DNA of 64,000 nt from Sphaerisporangium siamense (GTDB lineage Bacteria > Actinomycetota > Actinomycetes > Streptosporangiales > Streptosporangiaceae): NCBI RefSeq assembly GCF_014205275.1, contig NZ_JACHND010000001.1:1922001-1986000 (forward strand). The letters are read 5' to 3'. This document shows, piece after piece, positions 17,227 through 25,028 of this stretch. Each line of letters begins with the position of its first letter. Position 1 is the first letter of the stretch. The notes beneath the pieces were generated by a model. That model ran no database searches. It was given only the letters and a program-made list of their open reading frames with translations, and was not told the DNA's origin. Both the position numbers and the translations under genes were made by a program.

Positions 17227-19584
17227 TCAGGGTAGGGCGGTCGCCGGGGATTTCGTCGGGGCGAGGCGGAGGGTGGTCGTGTGGGAGGCGCCGTGGTGGG
17301 TGTTCAGGCCGGTGAAGGTGAGGGTCAGGGGCGGGCCGAGGGTGGCGGAGGTCAGGGCGGGGGTGGTGCGGAGGACGGCGGCGGCGGGGCGGTCCCAGGT
17401 CACGGTGAGCGTGGGCAGGTCGCGGCGGGGGTCGGCGACGGTGAGGGCGGCGGTGCCGTCGCCGTGGTCCCGGGCCAGCACGGCGCAGGGGCCCGAGGCG
17501 GTGAGCGGGCCCACGGTCCCCGCCCGCCAGAAGTTGACGGCGGTGATCCCGAGCGAGGGGATGTGGACGCCCTGGTGGTGGCCGGTGTTGGCCAGCACGC
17601 GGGCCCAGCCGGGGTCGGCGGCGCGGACGCGGGTGGCGGCCCGGTCCGCGCCCGGCATCAGGAGGTAGGCATAGCCGGCCGAGACCGGGTCGACCCCATG
17701 GTCGAACCAGAGGGTGGCGTAGCTCCGGCTGACCCGCGGCGAGGACGCCGTGCCCCACGCGGAGGCGCCCGGGGCGGTGCGTTCCTCGCGGAGGGTGCGG
17801 AGGGCGGGGCAGGTCAGCAGGACGTAGCCGCCGTGGCCCTCCAGCCAGGCCCAGCCCTCCCGGTCGTCCACGGTGAGCAGGGCGTCGGTCCTGCGGTTGT
17901 CCATGATGGTCTCGACCGGGACGCCGTCGCGGGCGGTGATGCCCGCGCCGAGGCAGAGCACCGCGTCGTCCAGGAAGAACCAGGACTTGAACGCCTCCAG
18001 CGTGCTCTCCAGGCCGTACAGGTGCTGGCCGGCCGTCGCGTACGTGCCGTCGGTGGCGCCGCCGACCCACCGGGCGGGCGGCGGCGTGTCGCCCCAGGCT
18101 CCGCCGGCGCCGTCGGGCAGCCGCCGCGTCGAGACCGTGGTGCCGGGCAGGCGGTAGGGATCGACGGTGGTCCAGAACGAGTCGGAGTACTGGGCGCCGT
18201 GCCCGGGCACCCACCAGTAGAGCATCCCCGAGCCGGTGTGCCAGCCGCGAAGGTTCTCGCCGTTGCCGTGCTCGTAGTGGCCGACCGTGGACGACGCCAT
18301 GCTGAGCGCCGCGCACCAGCCGGGGCGGCGGTGGACGGCGCGGGCGCTCATCGGCATCAGGCGGTGCCCGGCGGGCTCGCGCGCCGCCGGGACGGCGTCG
18401 TCGGCCAGGATCCGGGCGAGGCGGGCGTGGAACGCCAGGTCGCCGTCCCTCAGCGCGGCGTCGAGCATGGGGGCGGCGGTGTCGCGCCGTGCCCATCCCT
18501 TCACCATGGCCCGCCAGCGGTCCCGCTCGGCGGGGGAGGCCGTCTCGCCGAGCAGCAGGATCGCCGCGGCGATCTCGCGCCCGCGCCGGTGGTCGCCGTA
18601 CGGCGCCCTGGCGAGCCCCCGGCCCCGGACCAGGTCCATGCAGAAGCCGTCGTGCACGAACGGCGCGAACGACCGTTCCACGCCGTCCAGGACGACCCGC
18701 GGGGCGGCCGGCTCCCACGGCGAGCCTTGGAGCACCGCGAGCAGGGTCGCGACCCCGGACAGCAGGGACGCCCCGTAGGCGCCCTGGTAGGGGACGGTCG
18801 AGTGCTGGATGAACGAGCCGTCCCGGTAGAACCCGTCCCCTTCGGTGACGTAGGCGAAGACCGGCGCCAGGGCGGACACGGCCCGCGCGGCCCGGCCGGG
18901 ATCGGAGGCGAGCATGGCGCGCAGCAGCACGACCAGGCACAGGTCCACGCGGTTGGCCCCGGTGCTCGTCCCGCTGTAGCCGGACAGCACGTCGCCGGGG
19001 ACGAAATGGTCCACCGCCGCCACGAGCGCCGCGCCGCGCGGGCCGGACAGCCCGATCAGCAGGGACGCGTCCAGCAGGGCCTTCGGCACGCCGATCCGCC
19101 AGTGCCACCAGTTCCCGTACGGCTCGGCGCCCGCCGCGTACACCCGCCGCCGGTAATGATCGACGCCGGCCGCGACGGCCTCGGCCAGGGCGGGATCCCC
19201 CGCGACCCCGGTGCCCGGCAGGACGCAGGCACGGGCCATCGCCCGCAGCCGGGCCGGGGTGGCGACGAAGGAGGGGAACGGCAGGTCCGGCCACAGCGAC
19301 GCGTCCGCCATGGTCATGGCCGCGGCGTGCCCGGCGGCCCGGGCTCCGAGCCGTGCCAGCCGGGCGCGGTACGGCTCGGCCGCGGCGTCGAAGCCGGACC
19401 CCGCGGAGACCTCACGCCAGCGGCGGCGCAACCGGTCGAACGAGGCGGCATGGACGGAGCCGGCCGGCGCCGGCGAGACCGGCGCCGCGGCCGCGGCGCC
19501 GCCGAGCGGGATCAGCGCGGTGCCGCCGAACCGCAGGAACCGGCGCCTGGAATATCCGCCCACGGGCGCATTATCGTGCCGCAC
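17227..19584 (-). CDS. Polysaccharide lyase family 8 (hyaluronate/chondroitin/xanthan lyase-like), Tat-exported
   Basis: 785 residues. A twin-arginine signal (SRRRFLRFGG followed by a hydrophobic stretch and an AAAAAP region) is followed by the alpha/alpha-toroid with GNWWHWRIGVPKALLD. The catalytic trio Asn211 (STGANRVD), His261 (GSFIQHSTVPY) and Tyr270 (GAYG) is all present. Beta-sandwich domains fill the rest to ~785, the usual size. It cleaves uronic-acid-containing polysaccharides by beta-elimination outside the cell. The GTG start at 19584 lacks a clear ribosome-binding site; GTG 19563 is possible and would leave the Tat motif intact. It follows the AraC gene by 27 bp. Confidence 0.85.
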   Translation of the reverse strand: MRHDNAPVGGYSRRRFLRFGGTALIPLGGAAAAAPVSPAPAGSVHAASFDRLRRRWREVSAGSGFDAAAEPYRARLARLGARAAGHAAAMTMADASLWPDLPFPSFVATPARLRAMARACVLPGTGVAGDPALAEAVAAGVDHYRRRVYAAGAEPYGNWWHWRIGVPKALLDASLLIGLSGPRGAALVAAVDHFVPGDVLSGYSGTSTGANRVDLCLVVLLRAMLASDPGRAARAVSALAPVFAYVTEGDGFYRDGSFIQHSTVPYQGAYGASLLSGVATLLAVLQGSPWEPAAPRVVLDGVERSFAPFVHDGFCMDLVRGRGLARAPYGDHRRGREIAAAILLLGETASPAERDRWRAMVKGWARRDTAAPMLDAALRDGDLAFHARLARILADDAVPAAREPAGHRLMPMSARAVHRRPGWCAALSMASSTVGHYEHGNGENLRGWHTGSGMLYWWVPGHGAQYSDSFWTTVDPYRLPGTTVSTRRLPDGAGGAWGDTPPPARWVGGATDGTYATAGQHLYGLESTLEAFKSWFFLDDAVLCLGAGITARDGVPVETIMDNRRTDALLTVDDREGWAWLEGHGGYVLLTCPALRTLREERTAPGASAWGTASSPRVSRSYATLWFDHGVDPVSAGYAYLLMPGADRAATRVRAADPGWARVLANTGHHQGVHIPSLGITAVNFWRAGTVGPLTASGPCAVLARDHGDGTAALTVADPRRDLPTLTVTWDRPAAAVLRTTPALTSATLGPPLTLTFTGLNTHHGASHTTTLRLAPTKSPATALP

Positions 19585-19611
19585 GCCCGTCGGGCGCGGC
19601 CGGCCACGCCG

Positions 19612-20625
19612 CTACGAGGAAACCGCGTCGGCGGAGGCCGGAGAACAGGGAACCGTTTCAGCGGAGGAGGCGGCCGAACGGACCTCGCTGGGAGTGTGGC
19701 CGAAGCGGGCGCGGAACACCCGGGCGAAATGGGCCTGGCTGGAGAAGCCCCAACGGTAGGCGACGTCGGCGATCGTCGTGTCGCGGGTGCCGGGACGGCT
19801 CAGCTCCGCGTACACCCGGCGCAGCCGCCGCTCCAGGATGTAACGGGCGGGACTGGTGCCGGCGGCCTCGAAGACGCGGGAGAGCTGCCGTACCGAGATC
19901 CCGAGGACGGCGGCGACCACGGCGGCGTCCAGCTTGGGGTCGTGCAGGTGCCGCTCGATGTGCTCCTCGGCGATGATGCGCTGGGTCAGCGACGACATGG
20001 GGCCGCCGTACCGCTGCAACGTGAGCAGCCGGATCAGCCCGATCACGGCGTGCTGCAACTCGCCGGGGTCGTCGCCGCCCTGCCGCGGCCCGACCAGGCC
20101 GCCGAGGAGCGAGCCGAGCGCCGACACGAGCGCGCCCTCGCGGGCCGACGCCCGGCCGAACAGCATGGGCACGGGGACGCCGCCGGGCACGCACGTCTCG
20201 GCGAACAGCTCGCCGGGGATGTCCACCAGGAACTGCTTCATGGAGGAGGAGAACCCGAACAGGTACGGGTTGCGCGTGTCGTACACCACCAGGTCGCCGG
20301 TGCCGGCCGCCAGGCAGCCGTCCTGGTGGTAGAAGACGGCGTCGCCCTTGACCAGCAGGCTGGCGAACACCGAGTCGTTGGGGACGGACCGCGCGAGGTG
20401 CGGCGTGCGCTCGACGACGTGCGCGTTCCCCGTGATGTGCGCGAGCCGCACACCGCCGACGCGCAGGTTCGTCTGCGTGGCCAGCAGCCCCTTGTCGGAG
20501 TAGGACCGGCAGGACAGGCCCACCAGCGCCTTCCGGTTGTACTCTTCCCAGAAGTGGACGCGCTCGGCGGGCGCGATGTCCTCTGTCGTGGCCCGGGAGA
20601 TCACGGAGATGGCGTCGGCGGGCAT
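19612..20625 (-). CDS. AraC-family regulator with AraC-binding-like N-terminal domain
   Basis: 337 residues. The N-terminal ~190 residues form a cupin-like ligand domain of the NphR/FeaR-like type (ERVHFWEEYN, CRSYSDKGLLATQTNLRVGG, FGFSSSMKQFLVDIP). The C-terminal ~100 carry two helix-turn-helices (VAAVLGISVRQLSRVFE and IADVAYRWGFSSQAHFARVF). I chose the ATG at 20625 over the TTG three bases upstream because AGGAGG sits 6-7 nt before it. It lies 46 bp downstream of the SDR gene and probably activates the cupin-MFS-ADH-SDR operon in response to its substrate. Regulators of this subgroup often sense aromatic acids or amines. Confidence 0.87.
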   Translation of the reverse strand: MPADAISVISRATTEDIAPAERVHFWEEYNRKALVGLSCRSYSDKGLLATQTNLRVGGVRLAHITGNAHVVERTPHLARSVPNDSVFASLLVKGDAVFYHQDGCLAAGTGDLVVYDTRNPYLFGFSSSMKQFLVDIPGELFAETCVPGGVPVPMLFGRASAREGALVSALGSLLGGLVGPRQGGDDPGELQHAVIGLIRLLTLQRYGGPMSSLTQRIIAEEHIERHLHDPKLDAAVVAAVLGISVRQLSRVFEAAGTSPARYILERRLRRVYAELSRPGTRDTTIADVAYRWGFSSQAHFARVFRARFGHTPSEVRSAASSAETVPCSPASADAVSS

Positions 20626-20671
20626 CAAGGACCTCCTTACCGCACGATCCTTGTCGAGAGTATGTCGAGAA

Positions 20672-21400
20672 TCAAACGGATAGGTAACCCCCGTCCACGG
20701 TGAGTATCGCTCCGGTGACGTACGCCGCCGCCGGCGAGCACAGGAAGGCGATCGTCGTCGCCACGTCGCGGGGGCTGCCGTAGCGGCCGAGCGGGATGCG
20801 GGCCAGCACCTCGGCGGCGGCCTCGGCGTCGTCGAGCAGGCCCCGGGCGAGCTGGGTCTCGACGAACCCGGGCGCGACCGCGTTCACGCGGATGCCCTCG
20901 GGCGCGTACTCGGCGGCCAGCGACCGGGTGAGCTGGGAGATCCCTCCCTTGCTCGCGCTGTAGGCCGGGCGGTCCTTGCTGCCGAAGAAGGCGAACATGG
21001 ACGAGACGTTGACGATCTCGCCACCGCCCGCGGCGAGCGCGGGCCGCGCCGCCTCGCACGCCACCATGGTGGCGGTCAGGTTGATGTCGATCACCCGCTG
21101 CCAGCGGCCGAGGTCGTACTCGTCGCGGTCGTGGCTGACGCCCGCGCAGTTCACCAGCACGTCGAGCCGGGTCTCCGCGCCGACCAGCCGGGCCAGGCCG
21201 TCCCGGTCCAGGACGTCGTGCTCGGCGACGCGCACGCGGGGATGGGCCGGCAGCTCGGCCGCGACCCGGGGGGCGAGGCCGAGAGCCACCACGTCCGCGC
21301 CCAGCTCGGCGAGGAGCGTGGCGGTCGCGGCGCCGATGCCCGAGGTCCCTCCGGTGACGAACGCGGTACGGCCGGCGAACAGGCCGTCCTGGAAGGTCAT
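20672..21400 (-). CDS. Short-chain dehydrogenase/reductase
   Basis: 242 residues with the classical SDR signature: TGGTSGIG cofactor loop (~14-21), NCAGVS, catalytic Ser in NVSSMFAFFG, and YSASK active-site Tyr/Lys. A C-terminal TGAILTVDGGY completes the typical length. It oxidises or reduces an alcohol/ketone with NAD(P)H in the cytoplasm. The ATG overlaps the alcohol dehydrogenase stop (ATGA). It is coupled with a zinc dehydrogenase, a carrier and a cupin dioxygenase, pointing to stepwise oxidation of an imported hydroxylated compound. Confidence 0.9.
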   Translation of the reverse strand: MTFQDGLFAGRTAFVTGGTSGIGAATATLLAELGADVVALGLAPRVAAELPAHPRVRVAEHDVLDRDGLARLVGAETRLDVLVNCAGVSHDRDEYDLGRWQRVIDINLTATMVACEAARPALAAGGGEIVNVSSMFAFFGSKDRPAYSASKGGISQLTRSLAAEYAPEGIRVNAVAPGFVETQLARGLLDDAEAAAEVLARIPLGRYGSPRDVATTIAFLCSPAAAYVTGAILTVDGGYLSV

Positions 21401-22455
21401 GACGCGCCTCCCGGCCGCACGAGCACCTTGATCTGGCCTTCGCCGCGCAGCAGCGCCTCGAACCCCTTGTCCACCACGTCGTCCAGCGCGATGATCGACG
21501 ACACGATCGCGGTGAAGTCCACGCCTTCCTGGGCGAGCCGGATCAGCTCCGGGTACGCGTGCCGGTACCCCACGCTGGTGAGGATGTTCTGCTCGCGGTT
21601 CACCAGGGCGAACGCGTCGATGCTCACGGTGTGGGTGAGGCCGAGGAACATCACGCGGCCGCCGTTCCTGGTCGCGTCCAGGCAGGTGCGCAGGGTGTGC
21701 TCCGCGCCGACCACCTCGAACGCGACGTCCACGCCCTCGCCGCCCGCCGCCTCGCGGATCAGGCCGGGCACCGCGGCGGCGTCGCGGGCGTCCACGAGGT
21801 CGGTGGCGCCGAGCCGTCCGGCCAGGGCGAGCCGTTCGGGGGAGAGGTCCGCCGCGATCACGCGCCGCGCGCCGCGCCGCGCCGCCAGCATCACGACGAG
21901 CAGGCCGATCGGTCCGAGGCCGACGACCGCGACGGTCTCGTCCCCCTTGACCCCGGCCCGCCGCACCGCGTGCAGCGCGACGGCCGCGGGCTCGAACACG
22001 GCCGCCTGCTCCAGCGAGACCGAGTCGGGCAGCCGGTGCAGCATGTACGCGGGGACGGTGGTCCGTTCCGCCAGCCCTCCGTCGCCCATCAGGCCCGCGA
22101 AGCCGAAGTGGCGGCAGATGTTGTACTCGCCGTTCAGGCACCTCGGGCACGTGCCGCACCGGTAGTGCGGCTCGACGGCGACCCGGTCCCCGACCGCGAG
22201 GCCGGTCACCCCCGGTCCCAGCGCGGTGACCGTGCCGCAGAACTCGTGGCCGAGGACCAGGGGCGCGGTCGCGCCGGATTCCGGGTGTGGTTCTTCCACC
22301 GGGATCGCGTGCGGCCCGTCGGCGTATTCGTGCAGGTCGCTGCCGCAGATCCCGCAGTAGGCGACGGCGATGGTCGCCTCCCCGGGCCCCGGCGCGGGGA
22401 CGTCCACGTCCATGACGCGGACGTCCCGTGCTCCGTACCAGACCGCCGCCTTCAC
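21397..22455 (-). CDS. Zinc-dependent medium-chain alcohol dehydrogenase (butanediol/sorbitol dehydrogenase-like)
   Basis: 352 residues: catalytic zinc residues in YCGICGSDLHEY and LGHEFCG, and a Cys-rich structural zinc loop CGTCPRCLNGEYNIC. The Rossmann motif is VVGLGPIGLL, with ADLSPERLALA after it. Overall it looks most like 2,3-butanediol/L-threonine/sorbitol dehydrogenases. The GTG start overlaps the MFS stop as GTGA. It probably acts in the cytoplasm on a secondary alcohol brought in by the adjacent carrier. Confidence 0.9.
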   Translation of the reverse strand: MKAAVWYGARDVRVMDVDVPAPGPGEATIAVAYCGICGSDLHEYADGPHAIPVEEPHPESGATAPLVLGHEFCGTVTALGPGVTGLAVGDRVAVEPHYRCGTCPRCLNGEYNICRHFGFAGLMGDGGLAERTTVPAYMLHRLPDSVSLEQAAVFEPAAVALHAVRRAGVKGDETVAVVGLGPIGLLVVMLAARRGARRVIAADLSPERLALAGRLGATDLVDARDAAAVPGLIREAAGGEGVDVAFEVVGAEHTLRTCLDATRNGGRVMFLGLTHTVSIDAFALVNREQNILTSVGYRHAYPELIRLAQEGVDFTAIVSSIIALDDVVDKGFEALLRGEGQIKVLVRPGGAS

Positions 22456-23735
22456 ACGGCCTCCCTCGCGGCGAGCCGCTTGCGGACGACGGCGGGGGCG
22501 GTCTCCTTCAGGGCGAAGGAGAGCACGACCACCACCAGCGCTCCGCCGGAGGCGATGAACATCGCGGTCTGCAGGCCCCACTGGTCGGACGCCCACCCGG
22601 AGACCATCGGGCCGATGAAGCCTCCGGCGAGCTCGCCCACGCCCATGATCACGCCGAGCGCGGTGGCCAGCGCCCCCGGCGGCACGGTCTCGGCCGGGAT
22701 CGTGGCCATGAACAGGGTGAAGCAGCCGAGCCCGGTGTACGAGACGATCATGAGCGCGCCGAGCAGGACCGGGTTGTCCACGTAGACGAGGAAGATCGGG
22801 CAGAGCACCGCCAGCGAGGTGAAGCCGATCAGCGCGGCCTTGCGGCCGATCCGGTCGGAGATGCCCGGGGTGGCGAAGCCCCAGAGCACCCACGCGACGC
22901 CGAGGCACGTCATGACGCCGCTCATCGTGCCGGGCGCGAAGCCCTTCTCGTCGGTGAGGAACTTGGGCGTGAAGGTGATCAGCGTGATGAACCACGTCAG
23001 GTAGAAGCAGGCGATCAGCATGCAGATCAGGACGTTCCGCTGCTTCAGCACGTCCTTCAGGGCGGGCTTCGGCTGGGCCGGCGCCGCCTCGGTCGCCTCG
23101 ATCGCCGCGGTCCTGACCAGCGGCGGCTTCTCGCGGACGTACTTCATGATCACCGCGGCGATGATGAGGCCGGGAAGGATCGTGACGAAGAAGGCGGTCC
23201 TCCAGCTGGTCGCCTCGGCCACCCACACCACCACGATCGGCGCGAGGATGCCGCCGAGCAGGCCGGCGGACGAGCCCTGCACCAGGCCCATGTTCAGGCC
23301 GCGGCGGTGCTCACGCGAGGTCTCCACCATGAGCGACTGCGCCATCGGCAGCACCGCTCCCTCGGCCACGCCCATGAGAGCCCGCGCGGCTAGCAGGCCG
23401 ACGAAACCCCCCATCAGGCCGGAGACCGACGAGAACACCGAGAACAGCAGTACGGCGACGATGAGGATCGGCTTGCGGCGGCCGAGCTTGTCGGACAGGC
23501 GCCCGGCCACCATGCCGGCCAGCGCCCACGTCAGCGCCAGCACGCCGGACAGGGTGCCGAGCTCGGCGTTCGACAGGCCGAAGTCCTTGTCGATGTACGG
23601 CGCGAGGAACGCCAGCGCCTGCCGGTCGAAGAAGACGAAGCCGAAGGCCACGAACAGGATGACGAGGAGACGGTTCTCGTACCGCCGCGACTCGTTCTCC
23701 AGGGCCGCCGGCGTGGGCGTCGAGATGTCGGTCAT
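22452..23735 (-). CDS. MFS transporter, ACS-like (organic/aromatic acid) family
   Basis: 427 residues with about twelve transmembrane segments, the first-loop motif GRLSDKLGRRKPIL and a second copy GISDRIGRKAALI. The start of helix 1 reads FGFVFFDRQALAFLAPYI, with the acidic/Arg pair in helix 1 seen in anion:cation symporters for aromatic and sugar acids. I prefer ATG 23735 (GGAG 6 nt upstream) to GTG 23738. It sits between the cupin and the alcohol dehydrogenase and probably supplies their substrate. Confidence 0.87.
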   Translation of the reverse strand: MTDISTPTPAALENESRRYENRLLVILFVAFGFVFFDRQALAFLAPYIDKDFGLSNAELGTLSGVLALTWALAGMVAGRLSDKLGRRKPILIVAVLLFSVFSSVSGLMGGFVGLLAARALMGVAEGAVLPMAQSLMVETSREHRRGLNMGLVQGSSAGLLGGILAPIVVVWVAEATSWRTAFFVTILPGLIIAAVIMKYVREKPPLVRTAAIEATEAAPAQPKPALKDVLKQRNVLICMLIACFYLTWFITLITFTPKFLTDEKGFAPGTMSGVMTCLGVAWVLWGFATPGISDRIGRKAALIGFTSLAVLCPIFLVYVDNPVLLGALMIVSYTGLGCFTLFMATIPAETVPPGALATALGVIMGVGELAGGFIGPMVSGWASDQWGLQTAMFIASGGALVVVVLSFALKETAPAVVRKRLAAREAV

Positions 23736-23763
23736 CACGTGCTCCGGGGGGAAACGCCGTCGG

Positions 23764-24297
23764 CTAACGGAAGAGAGAGTTGACGTAGTCCGCGCCGATG
23801 CCGACCTTCTCGTAGTGCGCGCGGCACATCGCGATGTAGTCGTGCACGTCGAAGACGCCCTCGGTCTCCCCGTTCTCGTCCAGCCAGATCAGCGGGCCCT
23901 TGACGATGAAGAAGGTCTTCATCGGCTCGCCGCTGTCATAGGCCACGAGAGTGTGCCCCTCGCCCGGGGCCTCGTAGATGAAGTCGCCGGCCGTGGCCGT
24001 CCAGTCCCGCTCCAGGTACCCCCACTTGCCCGAGATCGTGTAGGCGAAGACCTCGTGCGGGTGGTAGTGGCGGTTGACCAGCCCGGCCTCCTTCGCGCGA
24101 AGGATGTCGGCCCAGCTGTTGTCCTTCACATTGATCCACAGCGGACGCGACCCGACCGTCTCGGTGAACGGCACGTAGTAGCGGTCATCGTCCGTGGCGA
24201 CCTTGGAAAGGTACACTTCGGGAAGCGCGTCAGGCTTCTGGGAATTCTCAATCGGCTTGAGGTTCTTCCAGAACTCCGAGCCCGGGTTTTCCGGCAC
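23764..24297 (-). CDS. Cupin protein of the 2,4'-dihydroxyacetophenone dioxygenase family
   Basis: 177 residues. The cupin core NRHYHPHEVFAYTISGKWGY supplies His77 and His79, and His115 in APGEGHTLVAY completes the three-His metal site of this ChrR/DAD-like group. The length matches 2,4'-dihydroxyacetophenone dioxygenase, a non-haem iron enzyme that cleaves a C-C bond in an aromatic ketone. The GTG at 24297 is chosen because AAAGGAG lies 8 nt upstream and would be coding if the earlier GTGs were used. It is the first gene of the leftward operon. The exact substrate is unproven. Confidence 0.78.
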   Translation of the reverse strand: MPENPGSEFWKNLKPIENSQKPDALPEVYLSKVATDDDRYYVPFTETVGSRPLWINVKDNSWADILRAKEAGLVNRHYHPHEVFAYTISGKWGYLERDWTATAGDFIYEAPGEGHTLVAYDSGEPMKTFFIVKGPLIWLDENGETEGVFDVHDYIAMCRAHYEKVGIGADYVNSLFR

Positions 24298-24608
24298 GTT
24301 ACGAACTCCTTTCACGCCCACATGGCGAACCGTGCGTCAGAGTGAACATCCTCCGACCCTCATAGGTCTTTCCCCTCCCGGACGTGCGAGGTTGACGATT
24401 CGGGACACGCGCGAACCGGCGACGTCCGCGACCAGGCGTCCTTCCCCGGCTCCACGCGGGGATCGCGGCGTCCCGGAGGGACCAGCGGCACGTGAGTAAA
24501 ACTTTCGCCATGTGGATGGCCTGCTCGGAACCCCCGCGCGCTCGGCCGGCGCGCGACGGGATGGCGGGCTCGATCATCGCGCTCACGGCTCGCGAGCGTC
24601 CGCCACAA
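24298..24608. other. Non-coding stretch upstream of the cupin operon
   Basis: About 310 bp between the cupin start and the hairpin at 24609. It should hold the cupin operon promoter on the minus strand, but I see no convincing -35/-10 pair. Open frames here lack ribosome-binding sites and family signatures. Confidence 0.4.
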
Positions 24609-24648
24609 ACGGAGCAGGGGAGGTCCTTCTGGACCTCCCCTGCTCCGT
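24609..24648 (-). terminator. Perfect 18-bp hairpin terminator of the small membrane-peptide gene
   Basis: GGAGCAGGGGAGGTCC (24611-24626) pairs perfectly with 24631-24646 around a TTCT loop, and AC/GT extends the stem to 18 bp (24609-24648). It begins 8 bp beyond the TGA of the leftward 49-residue gene, so it is probably that gene's terminator. It may also insulate the cupin operon. Confidence 0.75.
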
Positions 24649-24656
24649 GGAACCTC

Positions 24657-24806
24657 TCAAGCGTTCGGCTGTGCCACCTGAACGGCCGGGACCGTGCCTG
24701 ACGCCACAGGACGCTCAGGCGCCTTCTGGGTCAAGTACACCATCCAGATCATGGCCGTACCCATCACGAACGCCGCTATTTTGAGCAGAATCTTGCTTTG
24801 GTTCAT
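24657..24806 (-). CDS. Small single-pass membrane peptide, 49 residues, unknown function
   Basis: ATG at 24806 follows AAGGA at 5 nt (AAGGAAACCGATG), and the frame ends at TGA 24657. The peptide starts MNQSKILLKIAAFVMGTAMI. A hydrophobic span at residues ~6-26 is flanked by Lys and Gln/Lys, then comes a Pro/Ala/Val-rich tail of about 22 residues ending QPNA. This looks like a membrane-anchored peptide or an uncleaved signal anchor, with N-in topology by the positive-inside rule. The gene is at the expected size for neither family nor domain that I recognise. Its support is the ribosome-binding site, hydrophobic segment and dedicated terminator. It lies 222 bp downstream of the AfsR-like gene, with palindromes in between. 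Confidence 0.55.
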   Translation of the reverse strand: MNQSKILLKIAAFVMGTAMIWMVYLTQKAPERPVASGTVPAVQVAQPNA

Positions 24807-24924
24807 CGGTTTCCTTATCAACGGCCTTCTTGTGCAAAGCCGTCATAGATGGACGTCATTGGCCATCGACTTGCATCGTGGGCGCAGTACTGCGAACTGC
24901 CGAGAGTGATGATTTATGATGCTA

Positions 24925-24964
24925 TGACACGCTAAAGCGTGACATCGCTAAGTTGATCTTAGCG
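24925..24964. promoter_or_regulatory. Pair of palindromes with shared CGCTAA half-sites
   Basis: TGACACGCTAAAGCGTGACA (24925-24944) contains the perfect 14-bp palindrome CACGCTAAAGCGTG. Directly after it CGCTAAG-TTGAT-CTTAGCG (24946-24964) is a 7-bp-arm inverted repeat using the same CGCTAA sequence. It lies between the AfsR-like stop and the 49-residue gene, so it could be an operator for the small gene or part of the terminator of the big one. Confidence 0.4.
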
Positions 24965-25028
24965 TATGCCGGGAGGGGTAGAGACGCTTATCGGATCGAT
25001 TCGGTTGCCATTTCGATCACGAAACCCG

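Noticed and set aside
17281-20703. 1140-codon plus-strand open frame, and similar long frames at 24966-26792 (+), 3933-6317 (-) and 11560-13146 (+)
   Set aside because: They lie antisense to genes with clear domains and catalytic residues. Their Gly/Arg/Ala-rich composition is the mirror of GC-rich codon bias and shows no family signature.
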